DNA of 9,738 nt. It comes from an uncultured Saprospiraceae bacterium (GTDB lineage Bacteria; Bacteroidota; Bacteroidia; Chitinophagales; Saprospiraceae). The stretch is from contig CALCMV010000184.1 of assembly GCA_937967535.1 (NCBI GenBank), forward strand, positions 1 to 9,738, written 5' to 3'. Both the position numbers and the translations under genes were made by a program. Below, piece by piece: positions 1-5,183 of this stretch. The notes below the pieces were generated by a model. That model made no database searches, had not been told where the DNA came from, and saw only the letters and a program-made list of their open reading frames with translations. Positions within the stretch are counted from its first letter, which is position 1. Every line of letters begins with the position of its first letter.

Positions 1-188
1 GTCAGCTTACTCAACGCTGAATTAAAACTTGCTATAACTTCGGCTGCTAAATAGATTTTCATAAGCGAGAATTTTCTGAGCAGCCAATATACAACTTTTT
101 TATATTTCAACGGGTAGGTTATTTTTTTCGCCTTCCCTTAGTTAACTAATTGCTAACCCCAAATTAATACACAAAAACCACAGAATCA
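1..188. other. Left-edge spacer, possibly holding the last codons of an off-window gene
   Basis: No complete gene is visible here. On the plus strand, frame 1 is open from the window edge to a TAG at 52-54 (17 codons ending in ...AITSAAK). It could be the C-terminus of a gene that starts outside, but it is too short to judge. A 7-bp inverted repeat (GGCTGCT at 42-48, AGCAGCC at 79-85) has a 30-nt loop and no T-run, so it is not a convincing terminator. The rest, up to the stop codon of the minus-strand regulator, is AT-rich and unremarkable. Confidence 0.2.
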
Positions 189-905
189 TCAAAATGCCGA
201 TTTGAGCAATGTGTCATAGCCTTCGCGGTTGAAGCTATATAATTTGGCGGGACGATGTGCTACGTCTTTTTGCAACTCATCAAGGTCTTTGAGCATGCCT
301 ATTGAGAGGATTTTTTTGCGGAAGTTTCTCTTATCTAATTCTTTATCAAGGATGGCTTCGTAAAGCGATTGAAGTTCAGTGAGTGTAAATTTTTCGGGCA
401 GCAGATTGATACCAATAGGGCGTGAAGCGAGGTTGGCTTTGAGATGTTCGAGCGATGCCGCAAGGATTTCATTGTGGTCGAAGGCGAGTTTGCCGACTTC
501 TTTTACACTGTGCCAAGTTGCGCTGTTCTCGTATGCGGCTTCTGTTTCTGCGTTGTAATCGTTGATATTGATGAGTGAGTAATATGCCACCGTCACCACC
601 CTTCCAAGTGGGTGTCTTTCTACGCGCCCAAAAGCGTGGACTTGCTCGAGATAAATATCATCCAAGCCGGTACGTTGAGAGAGTATGCGATATGCAGCAC
701 TATCCATATCTTCGTCGGGAGTCAGCAAGTCACCGACGAGCGACCACTGCCCCTTAAATTCAGCAGTATGAGAACGAATCAGTAAAACCTTCAAATCCTT
801 GCCGTCAAAACCAAAAATCACACAATCTACCGAAATAGCGGATTTGAAAAAACGCTCCTCTATGGACTTTAAACCGGAATTAATATTCTGGGTTGAGTCT
901 ACCAT
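189..905 (-). CDS. Nudix-fold/winged-helix transcriptional regulator (NrtR/AraR-type)
   Basis: The 238-aa protein has a Nudix-like domain at about residues 20-155 and a C-terminal winged helix at about 170-238 (KFTLTELQSLYEAIL, then DKRNFRKKI). This architecture is known from NrtR-type regulators, which sense ADP-ribose-like ligands, and from the Bacteroides arabinose regulator AraR. The Nudix box is degenerate. After G58 the expected REUxEExGU reads R73-I-L-S-Q-R-T-G-L81, so the metal-binding glutamates are replaced by I74, Q77 and R78. Hydrolase activity is therefore unlikely and a ligand-sensing role is inferred. The ATG (CAT at 903-905) is the only sensible start. The spacer upstream holds a long palindrome (924-961), which suggests autoregulation. 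The gene is divergent from aroE, more than 550 bp away, so no operon partner shows the regulated pathway. NAD, pentose or other sugar metabolism are all possible. Confidence 0.85.
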   Translation of the reverse strand: MVDSTQNINSGLKSIEERFFKSAISVDCVIFGFDGKDLKVLLIRSHTAEFKGQWSLVGDLLTPDEDMDSAAYRILSQRTGLDDIYLEQVHAFGRVERHPLGRVVTVAYYSLININDYNAETEAAYENSATWHSVKEVGKLAFDHNEILAASLEHLKANLASRPIGINLLPEKFTLTELQSLYEAILDKELDKRNFRKKILSIGMLKDLDELQKDVAHRPAKLYSFNREGYDTLLKSAF

Positions 906-923
906 CTTAAATGAGTGAATTTT

Positions 924-961
924 AATGTGTTAATAGGAGAACATTGTCGTATTAACACATT
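924..961. promoter_or_regulatory. Putative operator: perfect 12-bp inverted repeat upstream of the Nudix regulator
   Basis: AATGTGTTAATA (924-935) and TATTAACACATT (950-961) are perfect inverted repeats separated by 14 nt. The site begins 19 bp upstream of the regulator's start codon. A -7-like motif (TAACTTTG on the minus strand, 982-989) lies just upstream, so the palindrome would sit in the early transcribed region, where a bound dimer could block elongation. The arm symmetry and centre spacing suit a dimeric winged-helix protein. That the neighbouring Nudix regulator is the ligand is inferred from position only. An RNA hairpin is less likely, since the arms are AT-rich and the loop is 14 nt. 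Confidence 0.6.
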
Positions 962-981
962 TCAACATTATTTATTTAAAA

Positions 982-989
982 CAAAGTTA
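982..989 (-). promoter_or_regulatory. Possible -7 promoter element of the Nudix regulator gene
   Basis: Read on the minus strand the bases are TAACTTTG, matching the Bacteroidota -7 consensus TAnnTTTG, about 77 bp upstream of the start codon. No clear TTG -33 element is found at the usual spacing, so this is a weak call that rests on the motif and its position just upstream of the palindrome. Confidence 0.3.
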
Positions 990-1083
990 CAAAAAGAATT
1001 TTAAAGTCTTTAGGACGTAAAAATGACATGCGAGTAATCAAAATAGAATAAATTATTGTGTTATTTAATTAAAAACTAATTGT

Positions 1084-1234
1084 AATGTGTTTGCCAAATT
1101 AGATATTAGATGTTTTCAATTAAAAATTATTTAAAATTACAATTTGAATTAATCTGAAATATAGTTTTTTACAAAAATAAAAATAAATAAATTGCTCGCG
1201 TTTGATTTGTAATTTTTAATTTGGCGAACATATT
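1084..1234. repeat. R2 miniature inverted-repeat element, copy 1
   Basis: AATGTGTTTGCCAAATT (1084-1100) and AATTTGGCGAACATATT (1218-1234) are inverted repeats matching at 15 of 17 positions. They enclose a very AT-rich, non-coding core of about 117 bp. The same termini bracket the sequences at 8651-8788 and 9449-9594. The right part of the core (TTTACAAAAATAAA, then TTTGTAATTTTTAATTTGGCG) is also shared with the 9449 copy. A 6-bp direct repeat TAATTG (1077-1082 and 1236-1241) flanks the element and could be a target-site duplication, but chance is plausible in sequence this AT-rich. No transposase is encoded, so it would be a MITE-like non-autonomous element. Confidence 0.65.
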
Positions 1235-1274
1235 GTAATTGAAATAATAATTTACATTAAAAACAATTCAAATA

Positions 1275-1318
1275 TTTACAAAAATAAATAAATTATTCGC
1301 ATTAATTTTGTGAAATTA
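1275..1318. repeat. Partial R2 right-half duplicate
   Basis: The stretch from TTTACAAAAATAAATAAATT to TTTTGTGAAATT closely resembles positions 1168-1215 inside R2 copy 1 and the right half of the 9449-9594 copy. It stops before the TTGGCGAACA terminus. It is most simply a decayed tandem partial copy. The similarity is by eye and is partly driven by AT-richness. Confidence 0.4.
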
Positions 1319-1431
1319 AGAGCTAGTGCCGTAACCCGTTATTCGTTTTTTAACTAATTAATAATCAATAACTTACTGTAATTTTTAATTGTCAATGAAT
1401 TACGAATTAAACTACTACTAGCACATTTTAT

Positions 1432-1459
1432 AACTTGTTACTCGCAACTTGTTACTCAT
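1432..1459. repeat. 14-bp tandem duplication in the aroE leader
   Basis: AACTTGTTACTCGC (1432-1445) is followed at once by AACTTGTTACTCAT (1446-1459), identical at 12 of 14 positions. The second unit ends 3 bp before the aroE ATG, so it occupies the place of the ribosome binding site. No purine-rich Shine-Dalgarno sequence is visible there, as is common in Bacteroidota. Confidence 0.6.
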
Positions 1460-1462
1460 TAT

Positions 1463-2197
1463 ATGAAAATACTTGGTTTGGTTGGATTTCCTTTGTCTCA
1501 TTCTTTTTCTAAAAAATATTTTACAGAAAAATTTGAGCAAGAAAATATTGCAGGTTGGCAGTACGAATTATTTCCTTTGGAAAGGATAGAAGAATTGTCT
1601 GGTTTATTGGCAAAAAATCCTTTGATAGTGGGTTTGAATGTGACGATTCCCTACAAGGAAGCGGTCATCCCTTATTTGGATGAGGTGGATAGTAGCGCAG
1701 CTTTTGGCGCAGTCAATACCATCAAAATACAGGGAGGCAAATTGCGCGGGTTCAATACGGATGTGTACGGTTTTGAGGAGTCGCTAAAGCCATTGCTAAA
1801 AGCGCATCATAGGGCAGCATTGGTCTTGGGAACGGGCGGTGCGGCAAAAGCAGTGGCATCGGTATTGGCACGATTGGGCATTGGCTGTACTTATGTGTCG
1901 CGCACACCGCATGAAGGACAATTTTCTTATAAAAATATAGATGAAAATATACTCGATACGCACACTATCATCGTCAATACAACTCCGCTTGGTATGTATC
2001 CGAAGGTCGAATTTTGTCCTGATTTGCCTTATGAAAAATTAACGGACAAACATCTTTTGTATGATTTGGTGTACAATCCCAATGTTACGACTTTCTTAAA
2101 AAACGGAAAAAAACAAGGTACACACATCAAAAATGGACTTGAAATGTTATATTTACAAGCAGAACGGGCATGGAGTGTTTGGAATGAAGAATTTTAA
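1463..2197 (+). CDS. aroE: Shikimate 5-dehydrogenase AroE
   Basis: This cytoplasmic enzyme reduces 3-dehydroshikimate to shikimate with NADPH, the fourth step of the shikimate pathway to chorismate and aromatic amino acids. At 244 aa it is the short form usual in Bacteroidota. The N-terminal substrate domain shows the shikimate-binding S12-H-S14, N59-V-T-I-P-Y-K65 with the catalytic lysine K65, N85 in GAVNT, and the catalytic aspartate D100 in GFNTD. The nucleotide domain has the glycine-rich loop GTGGAAKA (123-130), the NADP-phosphate motif VSRT (145-148) and NTTPLGMYP (172-180). The C-terminal GLEMLYLQAERAW (225-237) closes the active site, with Q232 the expected substrate contact. All key residues are present. 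The ATG at 1463 starts directly with the first beta strand, KILGLVG. It is followed by proline dehydrogenase in the same direction, but the 209-bp gap suggests separate promoters. Confidence 0.96.
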   Translation: MKILGLVGFPLSHSFSKKYFTEKFEQENIAGWQYELFPLERIEELSGLLAKNPLIVGLNVTIPYKEAVIPYLDEVDSSAAFGAVNTIKIQGGKLRGFNTDVYGFEESLKPLLKAHHRAALVLGTGGAAKAVASVLARLGIGCTYVSRTPHEGQFSYKNIDENILDTHTIIVNTTPLGMYPKVEFCPDLPYEKLTDKHLLYDLVYNPNVTTFLKNGKKQGTHIKNGLEMLYLQAERAWSVWNEEF

Positions 2198-2317
2198 CCG
2201 CAACCGGAGTTTCAAATTGAGTATTGATTTGACTTTGACAGATGTTATTCATAATTCTAAAATTTAATGTATTTTTACATTCCATACCAAATGTTCACGT
2301 TGTTTTATGCTCCAAAA

Positions 2318-2348
2318 TATCATTATTGAACACTCGCAAATAATGATA
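2318..2348. promoter_or_regulatory. Inverted repeat upstream of proline dehydrogenase, possible operator
   Basis: TATCATTATT (2318-2327) and AATAATGATA (2339-2348) form a perfect 10-bp inverted repeat with an 11-nt spacer. It lies about 60-90 bp before the proline dehydrogenase start. It is AT-only apart from one G-C pair per arm, so it is a poor RNA terminator but a reasonable protein-binding palindrome. A second, smaller pair (TGACAAT at 2362-2368, ATTGTCA at 2388-2394) sits between it and the start codon. The regulator is unknown. Confidence 0.35.
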
Positions 2349-2406
2349 CAACTCAACAATTTGACAATCAAACAGTCTGACTATTAAATTGTCATCACAC
2401 TATTAA

Positions 2407-3606
2407 ATGACGCTTCAAACGAAAAAAAGAGTAACCAATACCGTCGATTTTTCCAATACGGAAATTGCTTTTGCAGGCATGTCTGACCAAGAGTTGAAAA
2501 ACGCTGCACGGTTATTTGGTATGATGAATAAAAAATGGCTCGTCAATGTCGGGTCACAGTTGGGTTTGGCAGCGATTAAGATGCGTTTGCCTATCAATAA
2601 ATTGGTGCAAAATACCATTTTCAGGCAGTTCTGCGGCGGTACTACGCTGCTCGAATGTCAGCCTACCGTTGACCGACTCAACAGGCATAATGTACTGACC
2701 ATCCTCGACTATGGTGCCGAAGGCAAATGTACCGAAGAAGCCTTCAATGCCACCATGCGTGAGACGATGCGTGCTGTGCGTTTTGCCCACGAAAATGATA
2801 CCGTACCCGTGATAAGTACAAAAATTACGGGTTTGGCGCGATTTGAATTATTGGAAAAAATACAAGCCGGCGAAAAACTCAAGGACAGCGAACAACACGA
2901 ATACGATAATGCTTTCAAACGCCTTGATTCCATCTGCTATGTAGCGCACGAAAACGGCGTTGGTATCTTCATTGATGCCGAAGAAAGTTGGATACAAGAC
3001 ACCATAGATTATATGGCATTTGCGATGATGGAACGCTACAATCGCCAACGTGCCATCGTATACAATACCTTCCAACTCTATCGCCACGATAGATTGAATT
3101 TTCTAAAAAAAGCCCATCATATTGCTCAAAAGAAAAACTATATCTTAGGCGCGAAACTCGTGCGCGGCGCATATATGGAAAAAGAAAATAAACGTGCCGA
3201 AGAAAGGGATTATGCCACGCCCATCCAACGCGACAAAGCTGCTACCGACAAGGATTATAATGCTGCCATTCGCTTCTGCATAGAGCATTACGAACAAATT
3301 GCTTTTTGTAATGCCTCGCACAATGAAACAAGTGCTTGGTATATGCTCGAACTCATCGAAAGAAATGAACTCAAACCCTCGCACCCGCATCTCAATTTTT
3401 GTCAACTGCTCGGTATGAGCGACCATCTTTCTTTCAATCTCGCTCAAGCGGGTTTTTGTGTGTCGAAGTATGTACCTTATGGTCCGGTGCGCGATGTTGT
3501 GCCTTACCTCATCCGACGGGCAAAAGAAAATACTGCCGTAGTAGGCGATATGAGTCGGGAGTTGGGCTTTATTATGAGGGAAATAGAACGTAGAGGCTTG
3601 AAATAG
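2407..3606 (+). CDS. Proline dehydrogenase (monofunctional, FAD-dependent)
   Basis: The enzyme oxidises L-proline to delta-1-pyrroline-5-carboxylate and passes electrons from FAD to quinones. It is the first step of proline catabolism to glutamate and acts at the inner face of the cytoplasmic membrane. The 399-aa protein is one PRODH beta/alpha barrel with a helical N-terminal lead of about 100 residues. It lacks the P5C dehydrogenase and DNA-binding parts of long PutA. Visible motifs are K139 in STKITGL, D190-A-E-E-S, YNTFQLYRHD (219-228), the FAD/substrate strand KLVRGAY (250-256), CNASHNE (301-307, ATHN-like), QLLGMSD (333-339), YVPYG (355-359), and the substrate-carboxylate arginines R370-R371 in YLIRRAKEN. 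All core residues are intact. A partner P5C dehydrogenase is not in the window. The start codon at 2407 precedes a plausible helical N-terminus. Transcription ends at the hairpin 3632-3675. Confidence 0.94.
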   Translation: MTLQTKKRVTNTVDFSNTEIAFAGMSDQELKNAARLFGMMNKKWLVNVGSQLGLAAIKMRLPINKLVQNTIFRQFCGGTTLLECQPTVDRLNRHNVLTILDYGAEGKCTEEAFNATMRETMRAVRFAHENDTVPVISTKITGLARFELLEKIQAGEKLKDSEQHEYDNAFKRLDSICYVAHENGVGIFIDAEESWIQDTIDYMAFAMMERYNRQRAIVYNTFQLYRHDRLNFLKKAHHIAQKKNYILGAKLVRGAYMEKENKRAEERDYATPIQRDKAATDKDYNAAIRFCIEHYEQIAFCNASHNETSAWYMLELIERNELKPSHPHLNFCQLLGMSDHLSFNLAQAGFCVSKYVPYGPVRDVVPYLIRRAKENTAVVGDMSRELGFIMREIERRGLK

Positions 3607-3631
3607 TCTCGTTTGTCTAATCATTACGATA

Positions 3632-3675
3632 AAAAAAACGCGCTAACAGATTCAAATTTGTTAGCGCGTTTTTTT
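3632..3675. terminator. Bidirectional rho-independent terminator
   Basis: AACGCGCTAACA (3637-3648) pairs perfectly with TGTTAGCGCGTT (3659-3670) around a 10-nt loop. The stem extends by A-T pairs to 3632 and 3675. It has a T-run on the plus strand (3669-3675) and, because of the A-run at 3631-3638, a T-run on the minus strand too. It begins 25 bp after the proline dehydrogenase stop and 50 bp from the stop of the convergent lipoprotein gene, so it can serve both. Confidence 0.92.
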
Positions 3676-3724
3676 GTGGAAAAAATCAGCGAAAATTCGT
3701 GTTTTATACCATTTTAATCATGTA

Positions 3725-4366
3725 CTAATTTTCAATTAAATGCCACCCACGTATTGCACTTTGAAGTCCCAAAAAATCCACTACATGACTGACCTGCAAC
3801 TTCTCATCATCATGAATTAAATAACCGTCAAGTTCAATTAAAGGCTCACAAGAAACGACTGTTTTTCCCGCCACTTTTACATCTCCCACTTCAAATAAAG
3901 GCAAATAACCGATGTCATTCCCTACGAATACACCACTTTCTGAAGTTAAAAAACATGCATCCTGTTGTAGCGTAATATCATGCGAAGGATTGAGCCGAAG
4001 CGTATCATTTGCATAGAAATAAAATAACCGTGACGCTTGTCGTTGAGGTAATAAAATACCCGATTCAATTTTGATAACAGGATACTCTACAGGCAACGGT
4101 GGAGTGACATCAGGTGATTCCATAAACGATTCTCGCAGCACCAAATTGGATGCCGAACCCACTACTTCCAAAGTCAGTGTATTTTCTGTCCATTCAAAAG
4201 TCCCGTTCATATCGTTGCAATTTGCCTTATACGCACGATACAAAGACTTTTGCCCGACTTTTAAATTAGAGAAATTAACCTGTTCGGTAGTTGGTCGAGG
4301 GTCATCATCTTGTTGGCAGGCGGCTAGGCAGATTAGCCCTAGCATAAAGAACAATAGTTTTTTCAT
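3725..4366 (-). CDS. Putative lipoprotein of unknown function
   Basis: The 213-aa protein begins with a lipoprotein signal peptide: MKK, a hydrophobic stretch at 4-16, and the lipobox L14-A-A-C17, so C17 should be lipidated. The mature N-terminus C-Q-Q-D-D-D-P is acidic. In Bacteroidota an acid-rich segment after the lipid cysteine can direct export to the outer leaflet, so surface exposure is possible but not shown. The rest is a soluble domain rich in predicted beta strands, with C50, C138 and C173. I recognise no family. It is convergent with proline dehydrogenase and shares its terminator. Its start codon lies only 27 bp from the edge of the R1 element at 4394, so its promoter is either within R1 or was displaced by it. 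The ATG is secure because the signal peptide begins right there. Confidence 0.8.
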   Translation of the reverse strand: MKKLLFFMLGLICLAACQQDDDPRPTTEQVNFSNLKVGQKSLYRAYKANCNDMNGTFEWTENTLTLEVVGSASNLVLRESFMESPDVTPPLPVEYPVIKIESGILLPQRQASRLFYFYANDTLRLNPSHDITLQQDACFLTSESGVFVGNDIGYLPLFEVGDVKVAGKTVVSCEPLIELDGYLIHDDEKLQVSHVVDFLGLQSAIRGWHLIEN

Positions 4367-4393
4367 AAAATATTATTTGAATGTGATTAAATG

Positions 4394-4582
4394 CCTGGAC
4401 TTTGGACATTGGGGAATTAGGAAATTTGGTATTAGGTAAATTGTTTTTTATCAAATAATTATAAAATTTAATTAATTGAATGTTTTTTACCTTAATAAAA
4501 ATAAAATAACTGATAATCAATTACTTATGATTTAAACCCGAATTTCCCAGTTACCTAATTTCCAAAATGTCCAAAGTCCAGG
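4394..4582. repeat. R1 miniature inverted-repeat element, copy 1
   Basis: CCTGGACTTTGGACATT (4394-4410) and AATGTCCAAAGTCCAGG (4566-4582) are a perfect 17-bp terminal inverted repeat. They enclose a core that is strongly AT-rich and non-coding. The subterminal parts also carry related TTAGG/CCTAA-rich sequence. The left 139 bp recur at about nine-tenths identity at 9599-9738, where the window ends. A 19-nt piece of the right arm (4541-4559) recurs exactly, inverted, at 8215-8233. No transposase is present, so this is a MITE-like element. It separates the lipoprotein gene from the broken rloB gene, and no clear target-site duplication is seen. Confidence 0.8.
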
Positions 4583-5138
4583 AACTAAAACAGAGCCAAA
4601 TTATTTTGAAGCAATAAAAAATAAGCTCCCAAGAGGCTCCGTAGATAAATTAACAATAAAAGGTCTTGGAAGAAATACAACATCATTGATAGATGCAGCT
4701 ATTGTACATGTAGAGCAGAGAGAAGAATCAAATCAACAAAATTTTGACCAAGTTTGGATTGTATTTGATAGAGATAGTTTTACCAAAAACCAAGTAAACA
4801 CAGCAAATACAAGAATTATGGAGTTAGGCTTTCATTCAGCATTTAGCAATGAAGCTTTTGAGTTGTGGTATATATTACATTTTGAATATTTGGACGCAAA
4901 AATTAACAGAAAATCTTATATAAAAAACCTCAATAGAATTTTTAAGAAATTAGATTTAGGGAAATACGCCAAGAATTCGGAAAATATGTACGATATTCTT
5001 CAAGAATATGGAAACGAGCAAAATGCAATTTCTTATGCCAATAAATTATTAAATTTACATGAAGGCAAAACAGCTTTTAATAGCCAGCCATCAACAAAAG
5101 TTCATTTACTTATAACAGAATTGAATAAATATATGTAG
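4583..5138 (+). pseudogene. rloB: 5'-truncated rloB-family gene (TOPRIM-like defence component)
   Basis: The frame is open from inside R1 (4536) to TAG 5136-5138, but rloB-like sequence begins exactly at the R1 edge with G-T-K-T-E-P-N-Y-F (4581-4607). Next come GLGRNTTSLIDAAI, VWIVFDRDSF, SNEAFELWYILHFEY, and a C-terminal PSTKVHLLITEL. These match the RloB family, whose usual opening is a strand ending in CEG.xTEPNYF. RloB has TOPRIM-like features: a glutamate in CEG and the DxD of FDRD. The codons for the N-terminal strand and C-E are missing, replaced by the R1 terminus, and no in-frame ATG exists before the rloB-like region. The only nearby start is a TTG at 4686, which would omit even TEPNYF. 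The product would lack the presumed catalytic glutamate. RloB is normally encoded beside the ATPase RloA in type I restriction or other defence loci; none is here. It is best read as a relic. The C-terminus is complete. Confidence 0.8.
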
Positions 5139-5183
5139 GGCTGATAATTGGGTAAAATGCTCATTATCAACAATTTACTACCA

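Larger units (their letters stand above)
906..1462. other. 557-bp AT-rich intergenic region between the divergent regulator and aroE
   Basis: No open frame of any credible length is present. Region contents in order: the palindrome at 924-961, one full R2 miniature element (1084-1234), a partial second R2 right half (about 1275-1318), a stretch of simple TAATTAATAATCAATAA-like sequence, and a 14-bp tandem duplication just before the aroE start (1432-1459). A TAATTTTG at 1303-1310 matches the -7 consensus on the plus strand, but no -33 element supports it as an aroE promoter. Confidence 0.7.

Noticed and set aside
2415..3624. Several minus-strand and one plus-strand frame overlapping proline dehydrogenase, the longest at 3145-3624
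   Set aside because: Their low-complexity, family-free translations overlap a well-supported enzyme gene, and the longest crosses its stop without any own signal.
4071..4439. Plus-strand frame of 122 codons across the lipoprotein start and into R1
   Set aside because: It is antisense to a lipoprotein gene with a clear signal peptide, and its tail is R1 repeat sequence.
3725..5138. Lipoprotein plus rloB relic as parts of one defence system
   Set aside because: They are on opposite strands, separated by a mobile-looking element that cut rloB, and the lipoprotein has no feature linking it to RloA/RloB loci.
5142..5169. TGATAAT/ATTATCA inverted repeat between the rloB relic and the AAA+ gene as a shared terminator
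   Set aside because: The stem is only 7 bp with one G-C pair and a 14-nt loop, and it has no T-run, unlike the clear terminator at 3632-3675.
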